DNA of 14,556 nt from Eubacterium limosum (GCA_959020865.1 CAUEUD010000083.1:1-14556), one strand, 5' to 3'; numbered from the stretch's first letter, positions 7,521 to 14,556 are shown. Made by a program: numbers and translations. Notes: generated by a model not told the origin, from the letters alone.

Positions 7521-10500
7521 ATGAAAAAATTACTAACTTTATTGCTCACCGCTCTACTCCTGCTCGGCAGCCTGCCGATCTCGGCTCTGGCCCAGGACAC
7601 CCCCGGCTCAGACACCCTTACCGGTGACTATGTGCCTGGAGAAGCCATTGTCTGCGTAAAGGGCGCGGGCTTTTATGGCCGGTCGGCTGAGTCTGCACTG
7701 CTGGCTGGAGCCGAAACCCTCATGGCTCTGGACAGCAGCGCAAACGCCTACAGCCGCAGCGCCGCACCCGGCGAAAGCCTGAAGCTGGTGCGCTCCGACA
7801 CCCTGAGCACTGCTGAGCTCATCGACGAGCTTCAAAAGCTGGACACCGTCGAATTCGCAGAGCCCAATTACATTTACACTGTCTCCGAAGGCACCAAGGA
7901 CCTCACAGGTATGCAGTGGGCCTATGATAAAAATGGTAGTTTCGATATGGCCATTGAGGGCTGGAACCACTACAAACCAGACGGCACGCCAGCCCCTGCA
8001 GTGGACACCAGCGGTACAGTGGTCGCTGTGCTGGATAGCGGTGTGGATTACGACCATGAGGATCTGAAATCCGTCATGTGGACTGCCGACAGCAGCCTTA
8101 AAGCCATCATCGGCGGCGGCGATCACGGCTATAACGCCATCGCAGCCAACTCCGAGGGCGTCCCTTACGATGCCGCTGACCCCATGGATGACAACAGCCA
8201 CGGCACCCACTGTGCAGGCATCATTGCCGCCTCCTGGAACAACATGGGCGTCAGCGGCGCCACCAGCGGCGCGCAGATCATGGCCGTCAAGGCCGCAAAC
8301 GATAAAGGCAGCATTGCGTCCGCAGATACGCTCAGGGGCTATGCCTATATCCAGAAAGCCGCGGAAAACAACGTGCCCGTCACAGCCATCAACAATTCCT
8401 GGGGCGGCAGCAGCAGCGGCAAAGCCCTGGATCGCGCAGTCACCGCTGTGGGTGAAAAAGGCGTGGTCAGCGTTTTTGCCGCAGGCAATGAAAGCACCGA
8501 CTGTGACAATGCCTCTAAAACGGTCTCCACCCTGCGTGACAATCCCTATGTGATTGCCGTCAACGCGACCGATGTTGGCGGCAGCATGGCAGACTTCAGT
8601 AACTACGGAGCCACCACCACTGACGTGGCCGCCCCAGGCGTCGACATTCTTTCGACCATTCCCACCAGCATGGGTAAGGCCGACCCGCGCCTGATCACCG
8701 CGCCTTTTCTTGAGGACTTTGAGGATGAAACGGCTGCCAAAATAACCTTTAAACCCAACGAAGGCACCACCACCGCCTACTCCGGCGACATGGCCTTTGA
8801 GGGCAGTCAAAGCCTCAAGGTAACAGCCGCCGCTAACCAGGGCACCATTGAAAGCGAAGCCCTGAACCTTTCTGCCACCCCGTACCGATACCTGTCCTAC
8901 ATGTACCGTGCCGATCCCACCGCAGAACAGAACATCCTGGCAGCCTTAACCGGTGTCAGCGTTAAAACCACCGATCTGAATGAGGATGGCACGCCAAAAT
9001 GGCAGCCCCTCACACAATCTGTCTCATTGTCCGGCAGTTGGGCCCCGGCGGCCTATACACTGCCTGACAACACCGATTATGACAGCTTCCAGATCCGCAT
9101 CGCCACAGTGCGGGTGCTCCCTGACGGCCAAACCACTGTCCCCGGCGATGTCTACATCGACAATCTGGGTCTCGGCGATGGCACCGCCGCCTATGACTAC
9201 ATGAGCGGCACCTCCATGGCCACACCGGCCGTCACCGGCGAGGTCGCCATTGTGGCAAAACGTTTTAACGATCATGACGCCGCCAAAACCGCTGCCCGGG
9301 TCATCGGCAGTGTTAAAAAAATTGAAAGCCAGACTGGCAAAAGCGTCTCCGAAGGCCTGGCACAGGTTGACCGGGCGCTGGCAGAGAACACAGTTCCGGT
9401 TGTCAACAGCGCTGCCGCCACTGGCGACAGCCAGCTGACCATCGGCGGCTATTTTTTCGGCAGCGCGCCGACGGTTACCATTGACGGCACGTCCGTCCCG
9501 GTGGTATCCTCATCGGATGAAAGCATTGTGGTCAATCTGCCCCAGGGCATGGAGGCCGGCGTCAAGCGCATTGAGGTGACCTCAGACAAAGGCTCAGGCC
9601 ACCAGTCCTTTAGTCTGGGCGCCGTCAAAAACCTTTATGAGCGCCTGCCCCTGCCCGATGATGCGCGTTTCTACAACAGCTACTACGGCAGCCTCACCGG
9701 CCTGAATGGCAGCCTGTACTACACGGGCCTCAACTCAAACGATACGGTCGAGCTCTGGCGCTATACCCCCGGGCAGGCCGAAAACAACGGCTGGACACGG
9801 CTGAACTGCGATGAAAACATCTTCCCCTCGGCGAATAACACCTGCACCTGGAACGGCCGTCTCGTCATCTACACCGAAGGGCCTCAGGGCGCCGGCATTG
9901 GCATTTATGACCCAGACACAGACACATGGAGCAGCTTTACCACCGATCTGATCGCAGAGCTCTCATCGCCGGCCCTCATCAACAGCGGCAGCGAGATCCT
10001 GATCGTGGGCGGCCAGAAAACTGAAAACGCCAAAAACGTTGCCCAGACTGCCATCATCCGCGTGGATATGGAAAGTCAGACCACTGAAAAAACCGGCGAT
10101 CTCGTCACTGCCCGCGTCTCACCGGCAGTGGCCTACACGGCAGACAACAGCGTCTATGTGGCCGCCGGAACCACAGCGGACGGCAGCATGGTCGATGGCC
10201 TCGAAAAAATTGAGAACGGCCAGAGCGCAACAGTCCGCGAAAACATCCTGCCTCAGGGTCTGGCTCAAAGCCAGGACTACACCGGTGCCTTTGGCACCAT
10301 CGACGGCGGCATGATCCTTTCCGGCCCTGTGGTCACAGACACAGACAGCGGACAGGTCACTGCCGATACCTATACCCTGAACTTTGACACAGGCGGCTTT
10401 GAGCCAACCGGTAAAATCATGAGCACTGGCCGGGTCTTCAGCGGCGTCGGCACCGCCTACCGGAATGCCTTTTATGTCCTGGGGGAAACTAACTACGCCG

Positions 10501-10742
10501 AAAACAACCGCATGTTTGGCGTGGACCGCAGCGTGAAAACCCTGACCCAGCCCGGCGAGGAACGGGAAAAGCCCGTCGATCCTGTGAACCCGGTCAATCC
10601 AGCGACGCCGGACAGCACCAGCACCAGCGGCAACGCTTCCACAGGCTTTGTGGGCGGTAATGCCGGTATCCTGCTGGCCGCCGTGCTTTTGGCCGCCTGC
10701 GCGGCAGGACTGCTGCTCTATCGAAAACGAAACCTTGGCTAA
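7521..10742 (+). CDS. Large secreted, membrane-anchored S8 subtilisin-family protease
   Basis: A 1073-residue surface protein. A clear signal peptide (MKK, a leucine-rich core, then ISALA with likely cleavage after A24) is followed by an I9-like propeptide region (about 35-122). The S8 domain carries D172 (VVAVLDSGVD), H227 (NSHGTHCAG), oxyanion N323 (FAAGNEST) and nucleophile S565 (MSGTSMATPAV), so it should be active. Between DILSTIPTSM and YMSGTSMATP about 170 residues (385-556) are inserted, resembling a jelly-roll adhesion or carbohydrate-binding domain (starts near FLEDFED, ends near VYIDNLGLG). Downstream are a TIG/IPT-like domain (about 625-700) and a beta-rich region with Kelch-like strands (about 705-1015), then a Pro/Ser/Thr linker, a hydrophobic helix (about 1050-1067) and a cytosolic RKR tail. 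No LPxTG motif is present. It is expected to act outside the membrane on proteins or peptides; the substrate is unknown. Confidence 0.93.
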   Translation: MKKLLTLLLTALLLLGSLPISALAQDTPGSDTLTGDYVPGEAIVCVKGAGFYGRSAESALLAGAETLMALDSSANAYSRSAAPGESLKLVRSDTLSTAELIDELQKLDTVEFAEPNYIYTVSEGTKDLTGMQWAYDKNGSFDMAIEGWNHYKPDGTPAPAVDTSGTVVAVLDSGVDYDHEDLKSVMWTADSSLKAIIGGGDHGYNAIAANSEGVPYDAADPMDDNSHGTHCAGIIAASWNNMGVSGATSGAQIMAVKAANDKGSIASADTLRGYAYIQKAAENNVPVTAINNSWGGSSSGKALDRAVTAVGEKGVVSVFAAGNESTDCDNASKTVSTLRDNPYVIAVNATDVGGSMADFSNYGATTTDVAAPGVDILSTIPTSMGKADPRLITAPFLEDFEDETAAKITFKPNEGTTTAYSGDMAFEGSQSLKVTAAANQGTIESEALNLSATPYRYLSYMYRADPTAEQNILAALTGVSVKTTDLNEDGTPKWQPLTQSVSLSGSWAPAAYTLPDNTDYDSFQIRIATVRVLPDGQTTVPGDVYIDNLGLGDGTAAYDYMSGTSMATPAVTGEVAIVAKRFNDHDAAKTAARVIGSVKKIESQTGKSVSEGLAQVDRALAENTVPVVNSAAATGDSQLTIGGYFFGSAPTVTIDGTSVPVVSSSDESIVVNLPQGMEAGVKRIEVTSDKGSGHQSFSLGAVKNLYERLPLPDDARFYNSYYGSLTGLNGSLYYTGLNSNDTVELWRYTPGQAENNGWTRLNCDENIFPSANNTCTWNGRLVIYTEGPQGAGIGIYDPDTDTWSSFTTDLIAELSSPALINSGSEILIVGGQKTENAKNVAQTAIIRVDMESQTTEKTGDLVTARVSPAVAYTADNSVYVAAGTTADGSMVDGLEKIENGQSATVRENILPQGLAQSQDYTGAFGTIDGGMILSGPVVTDTDSGQVTADTYTLNFDTGGFEPTGKIMSTGRVFSGVGTAYRNAFYVLGETNYAENNRMFGVDRSVKTLTQPGEEREKPVDPVNPVNPATPDSTSTSGNASTGFVGGNAGILLAAVLLAACAAGLLLYRKRNLG

Positions 10743-10750
10743 ACCATTTA

Positions 10751-10787
10751 AAAAAAGGATGCTCCCTTTACAGGGGCATCCTTTTTT
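10751..10787. terminator. Bidirectional terminator between the subtilase and AraC-type genes
   Basis: AAAAAAGGATGC (10751-10762) pairs perfectly with GCATCCTTTTTT (10776-10787), extended by T:G, C:G and C:G pairs. It begins 8 bp after the subtilase stop and touches the stop codon of the convergent regulator gene. Confidence 0.9.
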
Positions 10788-11692
10788 CACTTTTTCTCTG
10801 CCGGCATCCACAGCTCCATATAAGGTACTGCCTGATCCCGTCGATAGTAGATCTCCGGCGAGTAAGCCTCCATGGTCAGGCCCTTATGCTCAAGCCACTG
10901 AGCACTGTATTTGACCGCCTTGTTAAGGGCGGCAGTAACCAGCTCCTCAAAGCTTTCGGCCTCAAAGCCGCAGACCACGTATTCCCGGGCCGGCAGCTCC
11001 CAAGTGATAAACCCATCGTTCCCGGCACCCGCGGCCACCTCGGCGCCGGTAAAATACGTAAAGCAGCCCTCAGGCGCATCACCCATGTAGGCCACCCCCA
11101 CCTCCCGGCTGTCGGTTACCCGTGGTATCCGGTGCTTTTCACGGTGGAACCGCTCCCAGATTTCTCCGGGGATATCCACGCCGGTGGCCTCACCCAGGGG
11201 CATCTGTCCATTGATGGGCACAACGCCGCTGATGCCCATAAACCGGACAGGCTCACCGAGCTGTCTGCGATTCATTTCCAGCACCAGCCCTTCGCTGATG
11301 AGGGGAACACCCTCGTCAATCAGCACATAGCTTAACAGCAGATCTGGCTTGTCAAACTGGTTCAGGGCCATCGGGGCCTTCCGGAAGCCGGCCGGGGGCA
11401 TACCATAGGCGTCCTTGAAGGTCCGGCTGAAAACCTCGTGGCTTCCAAAGCCGCAGTCCAGAGCAATGTCCAGAATACGGGCATCCCCTTCCCTCAGCAT
11501 GGTGCTGGCCCGCGCCAGACGCCGCAGTCTTATGTACTCCCGCACCGGCTTTTTTACCAGCCGGGAGAACAACCGCTGGTAGTAAAAGGGCGATAATGCC
11601 GCCTGCTCTGCCAGCGCCTCGATTTTCAGCGCCTCATCCATATGTGTCTCAATATAATCCAGAGTGGTCTGAATTGCTTCCCATGCGTGCAT
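10787..11692 (-). CDS. AraC-family regulator with GyrI-like effector-binding domain
   Basis: A 301-residue regulator. The N-terminal 105 residues contain two helix-turn-helix units: IEALAEQAALSPFYYQRLF (about 24-42) and ILDIALDCGFGSHEVFSRTF (about 73-92), closed by the FRK motif after YGMPPAGFRK. The C-terminal part (about 145-298) resembles the GyrI-like/SOUL-type effector domain of Rob and BmrR-like proteins, which bind hydrophobic or cationic small molecules. This domain order (HTH first) is that of Rob. Start: ATG 11690-11692, 8 nt after AAAGGAGG. A GTG three codons upstream overlaps that site and is rejected. It follows the NCS2 permease gene on the same strand by 94 bp, with no convincing terminator between them, so partial cotranscription is possible. 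Target genes and ligand are unknown. Confidence 0.9.
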   Translation of the reverse strand: MHAWEAIQTTLDYIETHMDEALKIEALAEQAALSPFYYQRLFSRLVKKPVREYIRLRRLARASTMLREGDARILDIALDCGFGSHEVFSRTFKDAYGMPPAGFRKAPMALNQFDKPDLLLSYVLIDEGVPLISEGLVLEMNRRQLGEPVRFMGISGVVPINGQMPLGEATGVDIPGEIWERFHREKHRIPRVTDSREVGVAYMGDAPEGCFTYFTGAEVAAGAGNDGFITWELPAREYVVCGFEAESFEELVTAALNKAVKYSAQWLEHKGLTMEAYSPEIYYRRDQAVPYMELWMPAEKK

Positions 11693-11700
11693 TGTAAGCA

Positions 11701-11708
11701 CCTCCTTT
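11701..11708 (-). promoter_or_regulatory. Ribosome binding site deciding the AraC-type gene start
   Basis: A perfect AAAGGAGG on the minus strand, 8 nt before ATG 11690-11692. The in-frame GTG at 11699-11701 overlaps it and cannot use it. Confidence 0.8.
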
Positions 11709-11786
11709 ACCTAAAGGATAACCCATCTGCAGCCAGTGTGTTTGACGTCCTCTGCCCTTTATGGTTTGGAGAGCACACAATTCTCC

Positions 11787-13262
11787 CTACTGCATGAATA
11801 AAAACCGGACGATAAACAAAAGCGCCAGAACCGCCGTCACCGGCTGGACTTCTTTATAATGACCGGTCAGAGCCTTTAACAGCACATAGGTAATGAGCCC
11901 AAAGGCAATGCCGTCGGCGATGGAGAAGGTCAGCGGCATAAACAAAAGGGTGACAAAGGCCGGGATCGCCTCTGTGATGTCCGTAAAATCAATGCTCTTG
12001 ATGGGGCCGACCATGAGCACACCTACAAAGATGAGCGCCGGCGCAGTGGCCGCAGCCGGAATAATCCCCAGTACCGGAGACAATGCCAGCGCCGCCAGAA
12101 AGAGAATCGCAGTTACCAGCGCGGTCAAGCCTGTCCGGCCCCCCTCCGAGATCCCAGTGCTGGACTCCACAAAAGTGGTGACCGTGGAGGAGCCCATGAG
12201 CGCGCCGGCCGTGGTGGCAAAGGCATCAGCCATCAATGTGCGCTTGAGTGCCGGGAACTCGCCTTTTTCGTCCAGCATGCCTGCCTGCTGGGCAGTCCCG
12301 ATGATGGTTCCCAGGGTATCGAACATATCGACCAGTGAAAAGGCCACAACCACCATCAGAATATTAAAGAGCGTGCCGATCAGACTGCCCTCATGGATCA
12401 GCGATGAAAAATCCAGATGCAGCATTGAAACCTGAGCCCAGTCCTGGAACTGAAGGCCGATACGGCTGAAATCAATGGACGCTGGCAAGGTGGTGACCCC
12501 AAGGGGAACCCCGATGATGGCCGTAACGACAATCCCGATAAAAATGTACCCCTTGCATTTGCGGGCATAAAGCACACCGATGATAATAAGCCCGAGAAGC
12601 GCCAGGGCCGCGCCGGCCGTCTCAGGCGTCCAGGACGAAAAATCCACCAGACTCGGGATCGCCGAGGCATTGGCCACCACGGTGCTCTGGCCCACAGCCG
12701 CGGACGGGTCGGTTACCAGATAGCTGCCCGGGTCCAGGGTGAACTTGAGCAGCCCCGCGTTCTTCAGGCCGCTGTACGCAATAAACAGGCCAATACCACC
12801 CGATATGGCTACCCGTATATTGGCCGGTATTCCCCGCACAATAGCCTCCCGCAGGCCCGTAACCGTTAAAATAATGAACAGCAGTCCCGAGATCAGCACA
12901 ATGGCCAGAGCTTCGGCGTAGGTTTTACCCATGCCCAGCATAATGGTGTAGGCAAAAAAGGCGTTAAGCCCCATACCCGGCGCCTGGGCAAAGGGGACCC
13001 TTGCCAGAAAGGCCATGAGCAGCGTACCCATACAGGCACAAAGGCAGGTAGCCACAAACAGAGCAGACTGCACCGTCTGGGCATCCGCCCCAAAAAAATA
13101 AGCGGCATCCACACCCGCTGGCGCCGAAATAATGGCCGGATTGACAAAAACAATATAGGCCATGGTCAAAAAGGTCGTAAAGCCGGCAATAATCTCGGTC
13201 CTGACGGTTGATCCCGAGGCCTTGACCTTCCAGAACCGTTCGATAAAGTTTTCTTTCTCCAT
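11787..13262 (-). CDS. NCS2-family purine permease (PbuG/AdeP type)
   Basis: A 491-residue membrane transporter with about 12-14 hydrophobic segments, a typical length for the AzgA-like branch of NCS2 that imports adenine, guanine and/or hypoxanthine with protons. Signatures: TTFLTMAYIVFVNPAI in TM1 (about 29-44), Q93APGMGLNAFFAY in TM3, VDMFDTLGT in TM8 (D312, D315), and the TM10 motif VESSTGISEGGRTGLTA (E366) that lines the substrate site. A long loop around 175-215 links the halves. Start ATG 13260-13262 has AAGGAG at 13268-13273. A short leader of about 25-30 nt leaves no room for a purine riboswitch, so control is probably at the promoter, where a palindrome overlaps the -35. Which purine is carried cannot be decided here. 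Confidence 0.95.
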   Translation of the reverse strand: MEKENFIERFWKVKASGSTVRTEIIAGFTTFLTMAYIVFVNPAIISAPAGVDAAYFFGADAQTVQSALFVATCLCACMGTLLMAFLARVPFAQAPGMGLNAFFAYTIMLGMGKTYAEALAIVLISGLLFIILTVTGLREAIVRGIPANIRVAISGGIGLFIAYSGLKNAGLLKFTLDPGSYLVTDPSAAVGQSTVVANASAIPSLVDFSSWTPETAGAALALLGLIIIGVLYARKCKGYIFIGIVVTAIIGVPLGVTTLPASIDFSRIGLQFQDWAQVSMLHLDFSSLIHEGSLIGTLFNILMVVVAFSLVDMFDTLGTIIGTAQQAGMLDEKGEFPALKRTLMADAFATTAGALMGSSTVTTFVESSTGISEGGRTGLTALVTAILFLAALALSPVLGIIPAAATAPALIFVGVLMVGPIKSIDFTDITEAIPAFVTLLFMPLTFSIADGIAFGLITYVLLKALTGHYKEVQPVTAVLALLFIVRFLFMQ

Positions 13263-13294
13263 TGATACTCCTTCATTTTTTCTTCTTTTTCTTC

Positions 13295-13323
13295 ATTATA
13301 ACCTCTTTTTTAGCTGTTGAACA
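13295..13323 (-). promoter_or_regulatory. Candidate promoter of the NCS2 permease gene
   Basis: A perfect TATAAT -10 (13295-13300) with a 17-bp spacer to a weak -35, TGTTCA (13318-13323). A-tracts flank the -35 on both sides. Predicted leader is only about 25-30 nt. Confidence 0.6.
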
Positions 13324-13326
13324 GCT
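13312..13326. promoter_or_regulatory. Palindromic operator candidate over the permease -35
   Basis: AGCTGTTGAACAGCT has perfect 7-base arms around a single central base and is flanked by T-runs and A-runs. It covers the whole predicted -35 hexamer. Read on the plus strand it could also form a small hairpin followed by six T, but no rightward gene ends here, so an operator is more plausible. Confidence 0.5.
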
Positions 13327-13354
13327 TTTTTATAACATGGTGCTTTTGCTGCAC

Positions 13355-13388
13355 AAAAAAAGACGTCCCTGTTACGGGACATCCTTTT
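13355..13388 (-). terminator. Intrinsic terminator of the M15 peptidase gene
   Basis: On the minus strand GGATGTCCC pairs with GGGACGTCT (two G:T pairs) around a short loop and is followed by seven T. It directly abuts the peptidase stop codon and separates this gene from the permease promoter. Confidence 0.88.
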
Positions 13389-13989
13389 AATGCCAGATTT
13401 CACAATGGTCGAACTGCTGGTCCGGGTACTCGATGACCCCAAGCCCCAGCGCCCGGGCAGCGGCGGCCACCTCGTCATAAGGCACCCCCGGGCAGTACAA
13501 ATCGGCCGCGTGGCCGGACAGATGCCAGGAATTTGGGATGCCGCCCACCTCAGCGTTGCGTCTTTCACAGCGCACGCCGGAGGTGATGATGATGGGCTGG
13601 TCAAAATAACACCGAAGCGTCTCCACCTTTTCCAGCAGCTCCGGGTCCATGGCCGCGGGCCAGCCGTCACAGTAGCCTGCGCAGTCGCAGGCGTATTCCG
13701 ACATAAGGAAGTGTTCCGACGCCCAGGGGCCATTGGTGAGGATGGGATCCTCGGGCAGCGGGTGGTCGATGACGGCCCCGTCGGGTGGGGGTTCGGGCTC
13801 CGGCGGTAACGGTGGCTCTGGTTCTGGTACGCTGGTCTCTGGCGCGCGCTCCTGCTGAGGCGCCGGGGGCGATGGTTGGGGAACTGACGCCTCTGACCCT
13901 GTCTGAAAACTTTTTAAAAACACACCACTGGTCACAATGACTACCATGGCTATTAATAGGATAAAAATACGTTTGTGCACGCTTTTCAT
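13387..13989 (-). CDS. Membrane-anchored M15-family (D-Ala-D-Ala carboxypeptidase-like) peptidase
   Basis: A 200-residue protein: short basic N-terminus, one membrane helix or uncleaved signal (about 8-27), a proline/glutamate-rich spacer (about 36-70, PEPEPP repeats), then an M15_3-like zinc peptidase domain (about 88-200). The Zn-binding motif S-W-H156-L-S-G-H-A-A-D163 is intact; the third ligand is probably H195 in FDHCEIWH. The domain opening FLMSEYACDC and the ITSGVRCERRN stretch are typical of the family, which cleaves peptidoglycan stem peptides outside the membrane. Seven cysteines (101, 103, 107, 127, 141, 166, 196) lie in the exported domain. Start ATG 13987-13989 follows AAAGGAG with 5-nt spacing; a longer TTG-initiated frame to 14010 is rejected. 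The gene lies downstream of the DUF1659/DUF2922 pair behind a terminator. The family call is good; wall substrate is inferred. Confidence 0.88.
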   Translation of the reverse strand: MKSVHKRIFILLIAMVVIVTSGVFLKSFQTGSEASVPQPSPPAPQQERAPETSVPEPEPPLPPEPEPPPDGAVIDHPLPEDPILTNGPWASEHFLMSEYACDCAGYCDGWPAAMDPELLEKVETLRCYFDQPIIITSGVRCERRNAEVGGIPNSWHLSGHAADLYCPGVPYDEVAAAARALGLGVIEYPDQQFDHCEIWH

Positions 13990-13994
13990 GGAAT

Positions 13995-14001
13995 CTCCTT
14001 T
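13995..14001 (-). promoter_or_regulatory. Ribosome binding site deciding the M15 peptidase start
   Basis: AAAGGAG on the minus strand, 5 nt ahead of ATG 13987-13989. It lies inside the longer TTG-initiated frame, which is therefore unlikely. Confidence 0.75.
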
Positions 14002-14027
14002 CTGTATCAACGGTTAAGCTTCCACTT

Positions 14028-14049
14028 AAAAAAGGGCTTTCGCCCTTTT
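14028..14049 (-). terminator. Intrinsic terminator after the DUF1659-DUF2922 pair
   Basis: On the minus strand AAAAGGGC pairs with GCCCTTTT around a GAAA tetraloop and runs into six T. It lies 12 bp after the DUF2922 stop and before the M15 ribosome site. The hairpin is stable, yet no strong promoter is visible for the M15 gene, so partial readthrough is possible. Confidence 0.85.
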
Positions 14050-14061
14050 CTACCGCTTCTC

Positions 14062-14292
14062 TTACTCCACTGCCACGTCGGTCTTGGTGGTGTCTACCCG
14101 CACTGCGCCCACGACCTTGGCGAGGGCAAAGCCGTCGGGCTCAAAGGCGCCCTGGTCCACGATGGCCTGGGCTCCGTTCTTGATCTCGGCGTCGGTGATG
14201 CCGTCCTTGTAATCTGGGATGGTGATTTTATGATCCTTCCCGTCTGCGCGCTGAAAGGTGATGGTTAAATCTTTGCTGGTTGTTGCTGCCAT
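14062..14292 (-). CDS. DUF2922-family small protein
   Basis: A 76-residue soluble protein, the usual size for DUF2922. The sequence begins MAATTSKDLTITFQRADGK, continues with a KITIPDYKDGITDAEIKNGAQ stretch split by a turn, and ends in a VVGAVRVDTT strand, matching the family's beta-alpha-beta pattern. No signal peptide, cysteine or known catalytic motif is present. AGGAGGA at 14301-14307 fixes the ATG. It follows the DUF1659 gene by 49 bp on the same strand and ends at a terminator. From memory, the two families are commonly paired in Firmicutes genomes; no function is established to my knowledge. Confidence 0.85.
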   Translation of the reverse strand: MAATTSKDLTITFQRADGKDHKITIPDYKDGITDAEIKNGAQAIVDQGAFEPDGFALAKVVGAVRVDTTKTDVAVE

Positions 14293-14341
14293 GTTTTGTT
14301 TCCTCCTGGTTTTTTAATTTGTGCTCTGGGTTCCAATCCTG

Positions 14342-14556
14342 TTACGCCACTTCGATCATCTCTTCGGCCGTCACTTTCACCTGCTTTTCCCGGATGGGCT
14401 CCTGCATGCCGGTGATGGCTTTGGCGGTGGCCACAAAGGCGTCGTCGGTCACGCCCTCTTTAACGTCGCCGTAGGTCTTGGAGGACTTGACGATCTTGCC
14501 TCCCACTTCGCCATGATTGACGGTGATCTTCATCCCCACCGATTCCACTGTTTTTT
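14342..14556 (-). CDS. DUF1659-family small protein (N-terminus probably off window)
   Basis: At least 68 residues are visible, ending TAEEMIEVA. The frame stays open to the window edge (reading ..KTVESVGMKITV). DUF1659 proteins normally begin with a short MAxxKT-like segment, so the true start is probably a few codons beyond base 14556. The internal GTG (14546-14548) and ATG (14531-14533) lack a convincing ribosome site. The segment SSKTYGDVKEGVTDDAFVA and the following helix with ITGMQ match the family layout. No catalytic residues or targeting signals are seen. It is first in the pair with DUF2922. The function is unknown. Confidence 0.8.
   Translation of the reverse strand, partial: KTVESVGMKITVNHGEVGGKIVKSSKTYGDVKEGVTDDAFVATAKAITGMQEPIREKQVKVTAEEMIEVA

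Noticed and set aside
7608..8810. 400-codon minus-strand frame opposite the subtilase
   Set aside because: Long only because of the codon bias of the sense gene; its glycine/valine/histidine-rich product looks like an antisense artefact.
10119..10811. 230-codon minus-strand frame over the subtilase end
   Set aside because: It reads through the bidirectional terminator and is antisense to the anchor region; no support.
11768..11786. GGAGA-N9-TCTCC hairpin after the permease stop as a terminator
   Set aside because: The stem is only 5 bp and no T-run follows on the minus strand.
13263..13386. Purine riboswitch upstream of the NCS2 permease
   Set aside because: The gap also holds the M15 terminator and the promoter, and the transcribed leader of about 30 nt is too short for the aptamer; no aptamer-like core is visible.
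1..14556. Mobile element, prophage, defence island or CRISPR array
   Set aside because: No transposase, integrase, terminal inverted repeats, phage structural genes or regularly spaced repeats are seen. The genes are housekeeping or common accessory families of Firmicutes.

Overview
This 14.6 kb window looks like ordinary chromosome from a low-GC-lineage anaerobic Firmicute. An acetogenic Eubacteriaceae member (Eubacterium limosum/callanderi-like) is my best guess. That rests on strong GGAGG ribosome sites, a flavodiiron protein for oxygen or NO defence, a C_GCAxxG_C_C-type redox protein, and the DUF1659/DUF2922 pair typical of Firmicutes. The species is inference; I see no 16S or other decisive marker. 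I see no tRNA, rRNA, CRISPR array, insertion sequence or prophage.

Layout. (1) 1-633 (+): the body of a TetR-type regulator whose extreme N-terminus lies off the left edge. It ends at a two-way terminator shared with the convergent mnmA. (2) 694-4208 (-): two adjacent transcription units. The upstream one encodes a C_GCAxxG_C_C-type redox protein and a six-helix HdeD/DUF308 membrane protein. The downstream one encodes the flavodiiron protein FprA and then the tRNA 2-thiouridylase MnmA, with a candidate promoter just upstream of fprA. (3) 4209-4539: a divergent control region with a good promoter toward pepD. (4) 4540-7387 (+): pepD and a transglutaminase-like cysteine enzyme, a likely two-gene operon closed by a perfect palindromic terminator. 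(5) 7521-10742 (+): a single large secreted subtilisin-family protein with a domain inserted inside the catalytic fold, a TIG-like domain, a beta-propeller-like region and a C-terminal membrane anchor. (6) 10787-13262 (-): an NCS2 purine permease followed by an AraC-type regulator with a GyrI-like sensor domain. The permease promoter carries a near-perfect palindrome over its -35 region. (7) 13387-14556 (-): a membrane-anchored M15 peptidase, then (upstream on this strand) DUF2922 and DUF1659 small proteins, with a GAAA-loop terminator between the pair and the peptidase.

Functionally the window splits into redox/oxygen defence plus tRNA thiolation (left), peptide turnover (centre: a dipeptidase, a papain-fold enzyme and a surface protease), purine uptake, and a cell-wall peptidase with two small proteins of unknown role (right). 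No clear new defence or mobile system is visible. The least explained items are the domain architecture of the subtilase, the palindrome over the permease promoter, the DUF1659/DUF2922/M15 locus, and the C_GCAxxG-HdeD-FprA neighbourhood.
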